Assembly: GCF_011440395.1 (NCBI RefSeq)
Contig: NZ_JAAOIX010000002.1
Location: 310,001-374,000, forward strand
DNA from: Pseudomaricurvus alcaniphilus
GTDB lineage: Bacteria; Pseudomonadota; Gammaproteobacteria; Pseudomonadales; Cellvibrionaceae
Length of the DNA: 64,000 bases
Direction of reading: 5' to 3'
Shown here: positions 37,041 to 47,522 of the stretch, one piece after another
Layout of the letters: each line of letters opens with the position of its first letter
Position numbering within the stretch: the stretch's first letter is position 1
The notes under the pieces: generated by a model
The model's input: the letters and a program-made list of their open reading frames with translations, nothing else
The model's database searches: none
Told to the model about the DNA's origin: nothing
Made by a program: the position numbers and the translations under genes

Positions 37041-37577
37041 CTAAAAACCTGAGCCCGGCAACTTCAAAAACGCCTCTTCTTCTGCGCTGGAGACGCGCCC
37101 GAGAATCCGGTTCCGATGGGGGTAACGGCCAAAGCGTTCAATAATGGCCCGGTGCTTTCGCTCAAATTTAAGCGTTGATTCAATGCCAAGGCTTTCAAAC
37201 AGCGGCTCTGCCTGGGCGTGAATCTGTCGCGACTCACTGTGCATGTACGGCATATAAAGAAAGCTTTTTTGATCCGGGTTCAATTCCGAATCGAAGCCAC
37301 CCGCCACCGCCTCCTGCGCCAGGGCTAACGCCAGTGGATCGCAGGCAAAGGCCCTCGGTGTATCACGATGCATATTCCTGGAAAACTGATCCAAAATAAT
37401 AATTTCAGCAAGACGCCCCAGCGCTGTTTCACGCCAATGGTAAAGCTCGCAGTCACTGGCCTGCCGATGCAGCTCGCCAAACCTGTTGGCAATCAACCGG
37501 TCGAACGCCTCGTCCTTTGCCCAGCGCTGGGACGGCTTGATTTCCGCAAACCAAAAATCGATGACCTTATAGTGCAT
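37041..37577 (-). CDS. DUF924 family protein
   Basis: Helical cytoplasmic protein of the DUF924 (TPR-like) family, about 178 residues, function unknown. Diagnostic segments are VIDFWFAEIKPSQRWAKDEAFD, LAEIIILDQFSRNMHRDTPRAFACDPLALALA, FLYMPYMHSES and KHRAIIERFGRYPHRNRILGR. ATG 37577 is favoured because the family starts with this xxVIDFWF sequence and CAGGAGG lies upstream. It follows the TIGR02450 gene by 20 bases in the katG transcript direction. Confidence 0.92.
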   Translation of the reverse strand: MHYKVIDFWFAEIKPSQRWAKDEAFDRLIANRFGELHRQASDCELYHWRETALGRLAEIIILDQFSRNMHRDTPRAFACDPLALALAQEAVAGGFDSELNPDQKSFLYMPYMHSESRQIHAQAEPLFESLGIESTLKFERKHRAIIERFGRYPHRNRILGRVSSAEEEAFLKLPGSGF

Positions 37578-37597
37578 GCAGTACAGCGCCTCCTGAA

Positions 37598-40265
<2,668 letters not shown>

Positions 40266-40315
40266 GCGGCGGCCCGGTGGGTGTGCCCTGCCAGACCGGC
40301 CGCAGGCTCTCCGCG
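40266..40315 (+). repeat. 50-bp direct repeat, copy 1 of 3
   Basis: Begins GCGGCGGCCCGGTGGGTGTG and ends GGCTCTCCGCG. Internally GCGGCCCGGT and ACCGGCCGC can pair with a one-base bulge around a loop, forming a GC-rich hairpin. It is nearly identical to 40405-40454 and 40542-40591. Confidence 0.9.
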
Positions 40316-40404
40316 TTGTACGCTCTTCGCCACTTGTGAACGTCTTAATTGTCGCTTCTCTGCGCTTCGCTTAAATATCCGATTCGTAAAAATCTTGGTT
40401 TAGC

Positions 40405-40454
40405 GCGGCGGCCCGGTGGGTGTGCCCTGCCAGACCGGCCGCAGGCTCTCCGCG
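40405..40454 (+). repeat. 50-bp direct repeat, copy 2 of 3
   Basis: Matches copy 1 over its whole length. It is preceded by GGTTTAGC, which also precedes copy 3, so the conserved unit extends upstream here. Copy 1 starts 139 bases earlier and copy 3 starts 137 bases later, so the spacing is nearly regular. Confidence 0.9.
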
Positions 40455-40541
40455 CTTTTCGCGGTCTTGGCATCTCGCTAGGGTTTTAATAGTCACGGTG
40501 CTCTGCCTAAGTAATTGTTCGTAAACATAACATGGTTTAGC

Positions 40542-40591
40542 GCAGCGGCCCGGTGGGTGTGCCCTGCCAGACCGGCCGCAGGCTCTCCGAG
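40542..40591 (+). repeat. 50-bp direct repeat, copy 3 of 3
   Basis: Differs from copies 1 and 2 by GCAGCGG for GCGGCGG at its start and CCGAG for CCGCG at its end. The DNA between copies is unrelated except for short shared words such as TTCGTAAA and GGTTTAGC. Confidence 0.9.
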
Positions 40592-40782
40592 CCTTGACCA
40601 GGCATCGAGCGAGGTTCTGGGAAAAAGACAAAAATAAAGATAGTGAAGTCCTCTCGAGAATAAATTATCTCGAACTTCTGCGGGTTTTTGTGGGTCTGGT
40701 GAGGCATGCGGATCAGGACTTGATCAGATCTCAATTCTTTAAGCTCGAAATGAAATTAAACAGCTCTTAGAAGCACAATGTA

Positions 40783-40980
40783 GTCAGCGGTGGGGGGAGC
40801 CCGTTGCGGATCAATCAGGCCATGCTTATCCCCCCGACCACATTTGGGGTAGTCGGCGAGGACTGTTCGAATCCCAATTTTTTGCGCGTCTTTTTGCGCA
40901 AAAAATGGTTGAGTTTCACAGCCGCCAAATGTGGTCGGGGGGATATGGCCGATCCGCAATGGGCTCCCCCCACCGATGAC
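40783..40980. repeat. 198-bp palindromic element with an internal hairpin
   Basis: The left arm (40783-40847) and right arm (40925-40980) are inverted copies: GTCAGCGGTGGGGGGAGCCC on the left matches GGGCTCCCCCCACCGATGAC on the right, and ATCCCCCCGACCACATTTGG matches CCAAATGTGGTCGGGGGGAT. The left arm has 9 extra bases. Between them lies a perfect 11-bp hairpin, ATTTTTTGCGC (40877-40887) with GCGCAAAAAAT (40896-40906). It could be a mobile-element relic or a structured RNA; no protein is encoded. Confidence 0.85.
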
Positions 40981-41040
40981 GGGCAGTCCACTCAAATCTC
41001 GAATGTGCATATTCCCACTGCAAAAATGGTTGTCCATGTA
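40951..41040 (+). repeat. 90-bp direct repeat, unit 1
   Basis: Begins GATCCGCAATGGGCTCC, continues CGATGACGGGCAGTCCACT and ATCTCGAATGTGCATAT, and ends AATGGTTGTCCATGTA. Its first 30 bases are also the end of the right arm of the palindrome, so the palindrome arm and the direct repeat share sequence. Confidence 0.85.
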
Positions 41041-41046
41041 TCAATC

Positions 41047-41135
41047 GATCCGCAACTGGCTCCGCCATCGATGACAGGCAGTCCACTAATATCTCGAATG
41101 TGCATATCCCCGCTGCAAAAATGGGTGTCCACGTA
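41047..41135 (+). repeat. 90-bp direct repeat, unit 2
   Basis: A diverged copy of 40951-41040 with scattered single-base differences (for example GGCAGTCCACTAATATCTCG against GGCAGTCCACTCAAATCTCG). It starts 96 bases after unit 1. Confidence 0.85.
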
Positions 41136-41165
41136 AGGATTCACGTAAGGATTCACGTAAGTATT
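41130..41165 (+). repeat. 12-bp tandem triplicate
   Basis: CACGTAAGGATT occurs twice (41130-41141, 41142-41153) followed by CACGTAAGTATT (41154-41165). It joins directly onto the end of the second 90-bp unit. Confidence 0.85.
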
Positions 41166-41271
41166 GGCAGAATCACGCATAGCAAGTGAGCACAACGACC
41201 AGGGTTGCGCTCAGCGAGAGATGCAGGTGCTGCAGTTGAGTTTTACGGCCGTTAAGGCGCTCGGAGAGAGG

Positions 41272-42540
41272 TCAGCGGGGGTTATTACCCGGCTTGTTTT
41301 TCAGGCTGCGAGCGGGTGCGGCGCCACGGTGATTGGCGGATTTGTTGGTCGCCTTGTTGGCCGGCCTGTTCTTCGGCACATAATTTAAAATCGATACTGG
41401 CACCACTTTTTCGGGGGCGAAGCCTTCGATTTCCTTGCGTGCGATGATGTGGCCCAATCGGCTTTCGATGGCGCACAGGTTTCTGAAGTCGTCCTTGGAG
41501 ACAAGCGATATGGCTTCGCCCGCGGCGCCGGCGCGACCGGTGCGGCCGATGCGATGAATGTAATCGTCGGGCTGGTCGGGCAAGTCGTAATTTACTACTC
41601 GCTCCAGGTCATTGATATCAATGCCGCGGGCGGCTACTCCGGTTGCCACCAACAAGCTCAGCTCACCGGACTTGAAGTCCGCTAGCAGTTTCTCGCGCAC
41701 CGCCTGGCTTCTGCCGCTGTGGATGGCCTCGGCTTTGATACCGCGCTTCTCCAGCTGGCTGACCAGCTTGGCGGCGCCGTGTTTGGTCTCGATAAAGATC
41801 AGCGCCTGCTGCCACTGTAGCGTCTTGATCAAGTGGCTCAGCAATGCCGATTTGGTGCCCTTGTCCACCGTGATCAACCACTGGTCAATCTGCGGCTTTG
41901 AGGTTTCGGAGCTGATCGCCGATATTTCCAGCGGGTAGGCAATCGAGGTTTTCGCCAGGGAGCGGACATCCTCGGCCAGCGTCGCCGAAAATAACAGGTT
42001 CTGTCGCGCCGGGGGCAGGCGTTCGACGATCTTGTTGATGGCGGCGATAAAACCCATATCGAGCATTCGGTCGGCTTCGTCCAGCACCAGGATTTTCAGC
42101 TCGTCGAAATGCAAAGCGCGCTGATGGGCCATGTCCAGCAGCCTGCCCGGGGTGGCCACCAGGATATCGATCCCCTCCAGCAAGCGCTGCTTCTGGGGCT
42201 CGGTATCAACCCCACCATACATCGCCATGGAACTGAGGTTCAGGTACTTGCCGTAGCGGGCGATATTGGCCTCCACCTGCACTGCCAACTCCCGGGTGGG
42301 GGTCAGGATAAGTGCGCGAATGCGCTTGCCGCGCAGTTTGTGGCCGGTGTTGAGCAGTTCCAATATGGGCAATACAAAACTGGCGGTCTTGCCGGTGCCG
42401 GTGGCGGCGGCGGCGAGCAGGTCACGGCCTGCCAATATGGCCGGTATGGCTTGCTGCTGGATGGGTGTCGGGGTGGTATAGCCCTGTTCAGCTACGGCTT
42501 TTACTATTGGATCAGATAATCCAAGTTTTGCGAATGGCAT
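41272..42540 (-). CDS. rhlE: DEAD-box RNA helicase, RhlE-like
   Basis: ATP-dependent RNA helicase acting in ribosome assembly or RNA decay. Motifs in order: Q-motif PTPIQQQAIP (residues 24-33), Walker A ATGTGKT (46-52), PTRELA (81-86), TPGRLLD, DEAD (154-157), SAT (LFSATLAED), and C-terminal domain motifs ARGIDI and HRIGRTGRAG. A short basic Lys/Asn/Arg tail follows. At 422 residues it is close to E. coli RhlE, which it resembles in the RhlE-type linker. ATG 42540 begins the conserved MPFAKLGLSDPI; an upstream in-frame start adds 22 unconserved residues. Confidence 0.92.
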   Translation of the reverse strand: MPFAKLGLSDPIVKAVAEQGYTTPTPIQQQAIPAILAGRDLLAAAATGTGKTASFVLPILELLNTGHKLRGKRIRALILTPTRELAVQVEANIARYGKYLNLSSMAMYGGVDTEPQKQRLLEGIDILVATPGRLLDMAHQRALHFDELKILVLDEADRMLDMGFIAAINKIVERLPPARQNLLFSATLAEDVRSLAKTSIAYPLEISAISSETSKPQIDQWLITVDKGTKSALLSHLIKTLQWQQALIFIETKHGAAKLVSQLEKRGIKAEAIHSGRSQAVREKLLADFKSGELSLLVATGVAARGIDINDLERVVNYDLPDQPDDYIHRIGRTGRAGAAGEAISLVSKDDFRNLCAIESRLGHIIARKEIEGFAPEKVVPVSILNYVPKNRPANKATNKSANHRGAAPARSLKNKPGNNPR

Positions 42541-43055
42541 GGTGGGCCTCGGGCAGGAGATAAATACGGTAATTAGCCAACGGACTGCTCTGGCCGGGGG
42601 CGCCAACAGCTGATGGTGAGAAGAATCGGGGCACGGAGTATAACAGTTAGTGACGGAGCGTTGAAGAAACTCGCCGGGTCAGTGCAGGCAGTGGCTGCCG
42701 CCATGTAGCTGTTATTGCAGCTGTCGTTGTAGTAGTTGTGATTGCCGTGGTGTTGTGATTGTCGCTGTAGTGGTTGCCTCAGTGGTAGCTGTAACTTCGA
42801 ATCGCCCTGGGGCTAAAATCGTCTGGGCCCAGGATCGCGTTGGGGCTGGCGTCATCCTGCGTTCGCAATGGTCTTGCCAACAGGATTAATAGCGGCGTTT
42901 ACGGCGCACGTTGCTCCGCCGCCAGCCTGAGTGGATTTAAGTGTGATATAAGCGCACCCGGTGGGTGGCAGTAGCCGGTTTTGACAGGCTGCAAATCAAC
43001 ACCAGGGGCGCTATAGTTCAGCCTTTTGCTAACTGTCGTTCAATTCTGGCTGGGC
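42541..43055. other. 515-base gap with degenerate TTGTNG low-complexity DNA
   Basis: No gene is supported here. 42705-42790 is a degenerate run of TTGTAGT/TTGTGAT-like words on the plus strand, without a coherent frame. The promoter of the rhlE-like gene should lie near 42560-42640. The remainder shows no recognisable structure. Confidence 0.5.
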
Positions 43056-43178
43056 TTACCTGAGCCCGGCCGTCAGGTTTTTTTCCGCCTTTTTTTCTTT
43101 TTTCTCGTGGCGTTTTTCTTTCATGGTTTTTTCGGGTTTCTTTTTCGCTGACTTTTTCGCATCATGGCCTTTGGCCAT
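43056..43178 (-). CDS. Lys-rich 40-residue protein
   Basis: A very short gene: ATG at 43178-43176, TAA at 43058-43056. The product begins MAKGHDAKKSAKKKPEKTMK and continues EKRHEKKEKKAEKNLTAGLR, with about 40% Lys. GGAG lies 7 bases before the ATG. Small proteins with this MAKGxDxKKExKKKP...KEKRxxKK pattern recur in proteobacteria, which is why I treat it as real; their function is unknown and binding to nucleic acid or the ribosome is a guess. A longer frame overlapping its start (43425-43162) has unlikely composition and is not supported. Confidence 0.62.
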   Translation of the reverse strand: MAKGHDAKKSAKKKPEKTMKEKRHEKKEKKAEKNLTAGLR

Positions 43179-43487
43179 ACATTTCTCCGCTGAACTGGGC
43201 GATATACATTAGGTTTCTGTAAAGTGCCATTTTACGGCCGCTACAGCATCTCTTACCTGGAACAACACCTCGGTGCCGAAACATTTCCGTCAACTTATTC
43301 AATACCTGGGAAGATAATATGCCTGGGACTGTTGCTATACCGGGACTGAAACCTTGCCAGGAATAGCACTTTGCCAGAAATAGTACTTTGGCGGGATTGT
43401 TACTGTACCTGAAACACCACCGCACGTTGGCGCGTTAACACTAACGGCGATGCTGTTTTTGTATGTCAGGTGCTATCTGCTTACATA
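43179..43487. other. 309-base gap between the Lys-rich gene and the cold-shock gene
   Basis: No gene supported. 43310-43420 contains loosely repeated words (CCTGGGA, CCAGAAATAG, CCAGGAATAG) but no clear repeat unit. A weak stem GTATGT/ACATAC (about 43461-43488) sits directly after the cold-shock stop and might end that transcript. Confidence 0.4.
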
Positions 43488-43694
43488 CTACACGGGTCGA
43501 ACGTTATTTGCACACGGCCCTTTCTGGCCTTGCCCCTCGTCATACTCAACTTCCTGGCCATCGTTCAAGGTGGCGTAACCGCCGCCACTTTTAATTTCCG
43601 AGTGGTGGACAAACAAGTCCTTGCCGCCGTTCTCCGGCGTGATAAAGCCAAATCCCTTGTCTGCATTGAACCACTTAACTGTACCCTTGCTCAT
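43488..43694 (-). CDS. Cold-shock domain protein (CspA family)
   Basis: A 68-residue single cold-shock domain that binds single-stranded RNA/DNA and melts mRNA structure. RNP1 is KGFGFI and RNP2 DLFVHHSEI, with the N-terminal [14 protein letters not shown]. The long AT-rich leader upstream (to about 43910) is consistent with the extended 5' untranslated region of cold-inducible csp genes, but whether it is cold-induced is not shown. Confidence 0.96.
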   Translation of the reverse strand: MSKGTVKWFNADKGFGFITPENGGKDLFVHHSEIKSGGGYATLNDGQEVEYDEGQGQKGPCANNVRPV

Positions 43695-43911
43695 AACTTT
43701 TGCCTTTTATTTTGCTGGTGAATGGTATGGGACACTCTATTTTCGAATTCACCGTTCCGAAAAATCTTTTTATTCGCCAATACAGCCATCAGGTTAACCG
43801 ATTCCTGGCTTTAATACTGCTTACTTGGCCTTTTATTCCACTTCTTATTCTATTTTTTATTCTACTTCGGCCGCCATTTGTCTTGCCTGCGGCTCCGCTC
43901 TCCTGTTCAGG

Positions 43912-44070
43912 TCACTTTTTGGCAATAATGTATACCGCGTGAATAATGCCCGGCAGATAACCGCACAGGGTGAGTATGATATTGATCCAGAAGTGCTTGC
44001 CAATGCCAACCTGTAAAAACACCCCCAGCGGGGGTAGCAGTATGGCGAAAATAATGCGGATAATGTCCAT
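43912..44070 (-). CDS. YqaE/Pmp3 family small membrane protein
   Basis: A 52-residue protein: ATG 44070-44068, TGA 43914-43912, with AAGGAG five bases before the start. It reads MDIIRIIFAILLPPLGVFLQ, then GKHFWINIILTLCGYLPGII and HAVYIIAKK. Two hydrophobic helices and the LPPLGVF...LTLCGYLPGIIHA signature define the Pmp3/YqaE family, linked in other organisms to salt and membrane-potential stress. It is transcribed toward the cold-shock gene. Confidence 0.92.
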   Translation of the reverse strand: MDIIRIIFAILLPPLGVFLQVGIGKHFWINIILTLCGYLPGIIHAVYIIAKK

Positions 44071-44754
44071 GATTGCTCCTTAGACTGACACCAGCATTGG
44101 AAATTCAAGCTGGTGGGAATTTCAACAGTTCCGGCAGATCGACGATTTCAGCAAGATCAACAGCCGTCAGGCTTCAGGTTAACCGATTTTCAGGCCGGGA
44201 AAAATCAATTAATCCGCCGTCTTCTCCTAACGGCAATACCTCGCCGAGCGAATGGGCGCGCTGGCCGGCAGGTCTGGCAACGATAGTTGCCACGAAAACC
44301 GTTGCCCTGAGCGCCATATTGATTGCAGTATCGACCAAAACAGACGTGGGCGCTACTCGTCACCGCACGGGCTGATTTGACGCGTAATTCCCTTTTAAAC
44401 AAAAACGTTTAGGAGTAGGATCTTCCGGGTATGTGGCCAAATGTTAATGACCTTTATCAATGCCCTTGTTGCCCGCGCGCCACTAAACACAGCGCCACCC
44501 AATCAACGCAGCGGCCATTGAATTTTAAACGCGGCCATTGGACTTAAACATTGTACAACCAGGAAAATGTAAAATTAATTTCTGCGCCCACTGGCCAGCT
44601 CCCGGATTCGAATAAGCGTAAAAATGCTAAAAAATGTACCGCTAGCGAGTTGGCTACTGCACCACTAACAGCTTTTAAGGCAACATAAAAAACGGCGTAT
44701 CGATTCGAAAACCCGGTGCTTGTAGCACTGGGGATGTAAGGGGAAAAGTCCGGG
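44071..44754. other. 684-base gap upstream of the DUF2589 cluster
   Basis: I see no convincing gene. A Cys-containing minus-strand frame at 44402-44205 (GRYCNQYGAQGNG, RCQTCRPARP) lacks a ribosome site and a family match. The last 200 bases are AT-rich and probably contain the promoter for the DUF2589 cluster. Confidence 0.45.
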
Positions 44755-45501
44755 ATGACAGATGGCAACGACCAAAAACCAGCGGACTCCGAGCCTGCGC
44801 CAGAGGAGCCGTCACAAACCACGCTGACCCTGGAACAGGCCCTGCTCGCCCCTCTCGACTCGATCCTGAAAGCGCAACTACACTCCGCCCGCTCATTCCT
44901 TAACCTGTTGCTGCAACTGGGCTATCCGCATCAGGACGCCAACAACGATGGCCACCCCTACAGCCTTGATTTCAAGTTTACCCACGAGGGCGAAACCCAA
45001 AAATTATCCGTGCCGGCGTTAGCGCTGGTACCTATTTCACCCCTCGCTGTTGACTCGGCCAGCTTTCAACTGGAGATGTCTGCCCGGCGCGTCATCAAGC
45101 AAGCCCAAATTCGCGAAAGCGTAGAGGACAAAGCGACTTCCCAAGAAAAAGGAAAGAAGTTTGATCGCTATCAGCGCCCCTGGTTTCTGGTGGATAAACC
45201 GGTGAACATCGAAGGTGACATTGTCTCTTCGCCCGGCGGTGAAATGAGTAAACATCGCGAGACGCAATCGGCCATTAAAATTAATATCAACGTCAAATCC
45301 ATCCCCCTGCCCGCAGGGCTCGACAAACTCCTCTCGTCGCTCAGCGGCATGTCGCAAATCACCCCGGTAAAACCCGGTGACGGTAACATCACCAGCAGTA
45401 ATACCGGCAGCAATACCGACAGTAGCAACAATAACAACAATGACAATAGCAATAACAACAATGGCTCGCAGCAACCCGACCCTCCACCGCAAACCAAATA
45501 G
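44755..45501 (+). CDS. DUF2589 protein with Asn/Ser-rich tail
   Basis: A 248-residue cytoplasmic protein of unknown function. The DUF2589 core runs from TLEQALLAPLDSILKAQLHSARSF to about residue 185, with the conserved VPALALVPISPLAVDSASFQLEMSA and a final SIPLPAGLDKLLSSLS. The C-terminal 45 residues are a low-complexity tail (SNTGSNTDSSNNNNNDN and PDPPPQTK). The start GATGACA has a weak ribosome site (GGGGA at about 12 bases). It is the first of four or five co-directional genes; the next is a second DUF2589 protein 12 bases on. Confidence 0.85.
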   Translation: MTDGNDQKPADSEPAPEEPSQTTLTLEQALLAPLDSILKAQLHSARSFLNLLLQLGYPHQDANNDGHPYSLDFKFTHEGETQKLSVPALALVPISPLAVDSASFQLEMSARRVIKQAQIRESVEDKATSQEKGKKFDRYQRPWFLVDKPVNIEGDIVSSPGGEMSKHRETQSAIKININVKSIPLPAGLDKLLSSLSGMSQITPVKPGDGNITSSNTGSNTDSSNNNNNDNSNNNNGSQQPDPPPQTK

Positions 45502-45513
45502 CAGGAGCTTACT

Positions 45514-46113
45514 ATGGCTAACGAAAAGAGTCTGATCGGCGCGGAATTCCAGGCCTTGCCACTGGATTATTTGATTTCAACACCGCTGGTGGCCGCGGTA
45601 AAGGCGCAGCGTGTTGCCGCCGAGAGTACACAGCAATTTATCTTGAGTATGCTCAATGACGACGGCACACCGGTGACGGTGGATTTTGCGGTGAATCAAA
45701 AAAGTGCCGACGGCAACGATAACTCCATCGCGGTGCACGCCCCGCTGTTGGCCATGGTGCCTGTGCCACACCTGAAAATCGATTCGCTGGTCATCAAGTT
45801 TACCTTTGAAATCAGCCAGACCTATCGCGACGCCAAAGAGACCAACAAATCCATTAATACCAGCGTCAGCTCCGGCAAAGCCCTGAGCCCCTGGGTCAGC
45901 GCATCGGTGAAAGGCTCCATCTCCAGCAAGGCGACCCAGGACTCCACCACCAATCGCAGCGGGCAACTGGACATCACCGTGCAGGCCAGCGAAGCGGCTA
46001 TTCCCGAGGGCCTGGCGCGGGTATTATCGTTGATGACCAGTGCCATCCAAACCCCGGGAAGCGCAGATGCGAATCCATCGACGCCGGCCAAGCCGGACAC
46101 CAAGCCCAAGTAA
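45514..46113 (+). CDS. DUF2589 protein (second copy)
   Basis: A 199-residue protein of the same family as its upstream neighbour, with the core FQALPLDYLISTPLVAAVKAQRVAAESTQQF, the HAPLLAMVPVPHLKIDSLVIKFTFEIS segment and the terminal AAIPEGLARVLSLM. The two share fold but little identity, so they are old paralogues that may form a hetero-oligomer. The tail is Pro/Ala/Lys-rich (PSTPAKPDTKPK). AGGAG lies 9 bases before the ATG. No enzyme motif, signal peptide or membrane segment is visible. Confidence 0.87.
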   Translation: MANEKSLIGAEFQALPLDYLISTPLVAAVKAQRVAAESTQQFILSMLNDDGTPVTVDFAVNQKSADGNDNSIAVHAPLLAMVPVPHLKIDSLVIKFTFEISQTYRDAKETNKSINTSVSSGKALSPWVSASVKGSISSKATQDSTTNRSGQLDITVQASEAAIPEGLARVLSLMTSAIQTPGSADANPSTPAKPDTKPK

Positions 46114-46164
46114 AGGGCCGAATGAACTTTCGCTCTTCGGCACTGGCAAGCAGGTGCAGCGGCA

Positions 46165-46641
46165 ATGCAACTCGGTAAACTGATCGGCAAGTCACAGCCG
46201 AAAACCTGGTTTCGCCTCGACCAGCTGCTGGAGTCTGTGCTCGCCGATGCCATTAGCGCCGATGCCAATTTTCAATTGACCCAGGTGCAGGCCTGGCGCG
46301 ATTTTGGCCATGCACTGAATGAATTCGGGCAAATACCCACCGTTGATCGAATCGATCTCGCCGTGGGGTTTGGCCGCCTGGAGAACCTCGGCTTAAGCGA
46401 GCTGTCGGTCAGTATGCCCCTGCAAGTGTATTCTCCGGGCTGGTGGCGGCGAGCCTGGTGGGGCATCGTCAGGATATTTGGCGGCACGGTGCCGAGCCCC
46501 GAACAGCGGTTTCGCCTGGCCAGGGCCGGCAACCGCGGTGTCATCGAGCTCTGTATCAAGGCCTCCCGCACTCAACAAGGTCGCTGGACCGTAAGTGAAG
46601 CCCCCCATGACGATTCCACACAAGCACAGCCGACTCCCTAA
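46165..46641 (+). CDS. Unknown protein in the DUF2589 cluster
   Basis: A 158-residue protein I do not recognise. It begins MQLGKLIGKSQPKTWFRLDQLLES and has a middle part (FGRLENLGLSELSVSMPLQVYSP) that echoes the beta-strand region of the adjacent DUF2589 proteins. A Trp-rich stretch follows (GWWRRAWWGIVRIFGG) that could contact a membrane. Ribosome site AGGTG lies 8 bases upstream. Its 3' end overlaps the start of the next gene by 35 bases, which supports coupled expression. Confidence 0.65.
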   Translation: MQLGKLIGKSQPKTWFRLDQLLESVLADAISADANFQLTQVQAWRDFGHALNEFGQIPTVDRIDLAVGFGRLENLGLSELSVSMPLQVYSPGWWRRAWWGIVRIFGGTVPSPEQRFRLARAGNRGVIELCIKASRTQQGRWTVSEAPHDDSTQAQPTP

Positions 46642-47488
46642 GCCGCTGTTAGTATTTTTAATCCTGCAGGGGGTGATCAGTGTGCTATTGATTATCGCCG
46701 TCGCCCTGCTCTATTGGCCACTGCCGGCCAAACCAACTTTTCCCCACCTCAGCATCTTCCAGCGCACTATCAGTGATGCCGCAGTAGAAGACAGTTCGCG
46801 CATCGTACGCAATTTATTTGCCTTGAACGACGCCAATCGCGAACTGAAGTGGGAGGAGATAGGCGGCGAACGCTGGCTTAAAGCCGTCGCCTGGATGAGC
46901 GAATCCAGTTGGCAAGATCATTACGCGCAACCCGAGTCTGACTGCGACTCTGAGGCGCCTGCCTGCGATCCCGAGGCACCTGACTGCGCCCCCGTGACAC
47001 CTGACTGCCGCTATGCTGAAGCGCAGTCCCCGCCGGAGCACATCGCCAGGGTATGGATCACCCTGGTGCCCCAGGTGCAGAAATTTTGCCAGTCACTGCG
47101 CTTTGACGACCCCTCCTTCCGCCTCAAACAATACCTGGGGCTAGACCCCAACCGCCGCTATGATCGCTTTATGGAAATCTGGGTAAAACCGGAAGATGTG
47201 TTTCGCCCCTGCGTCGATCCGGAGCCAAACGACAACAGCTGCGAGTTGCGCATGGACACTCGTTCGCCGCCGCGGGTAAAGAACATCGACAACTATGTCG
47301 CCTATTTCCAGCGTATTGCGCAGGAGGTCTACACCCCTGAGGGCGCGCCCTGGACCCGGCTCGGTTACACCTACGACTGGGGCTACGGCGAGCGCGGCGT
47401 TGGCGCCAGTGAATATATTATTGTGCCCCAGGCGCGCTTTTTAATCGCCGGCAGTTACACCACCGAAGAATATTGCAAAGCAGACTAG
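46607..47488 (+). CDS. Membrane-anchored protein of unknown function in the DUF2589 cluster
   Basis: About 293 residues: a short basic N-terminus, one transmembrane helix (PLLVFLILQGVISVLLIIAVALLYWPL) and a large presumably periplasmic domain. The domain has a Cys/Asp/Pro repeat (ESDCDSEAPACDPEAPDC, then APVTPDC) and further Cys residues that could form disulfides. I recognise no family. ATG 46607 is preferred over GTG 46595. It is probably the membrane partner of the upstream proteins, by context only. Confidence 0.65.
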   Translation: MTIPHKHSRLPKPLLVFLILQGVISVLLIIAVALLYWPLPAKPTFPHLSIFQRTISDAAVEDSSRIVRNLFALNDANRELKWEEIGGERWLKAVAWMSESSWQDHYAQPESDCDSEAPACDPEAPDCAPVTPDCRYAEAQSPPEHIARVWITLVPQVQKFCQSLRFDDPSFRLKQYLGLDPNRRYDRFMEIWVKPEDVFRPCVDPEPNDNSCELRMDTRSPPRVKNIDNYVAYFQRIAQEVYTPEGAPWTRLGYTYDWGYGERGVGASEYIIVPQARFLIAGSYTTEEYCKAD

Positions 47489-47522
47489 CCGCCCGGGAGA
47501 AATTGCCAATTAAGGGAGGAAT

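Noticed and set aside
40266-40591. CRISPR array
   Set aside because: Only three units, repeats of 50 bp with spacers near 88 bp and no cas genes anywhere in the window.
40868-40878. tRNA-like word GTTCGAATCCC
   Set aside because: No acceptor or anticodon stem can be drawn around it, so it is not a tRNA gene; at most a relic.
43162-43425. 87-codon frame overlapping the Lys-rich small gene
   Set aside because: Composition is unlike a protein and it conflicts with the better-supported 40-residue gene that has a ribosome site.
44205-44402. Cys-containing 65-codon frame on the minus strand
   Set aside because: No ribosome site, unlikely composition and no recognised zinc-ribbon spacing.
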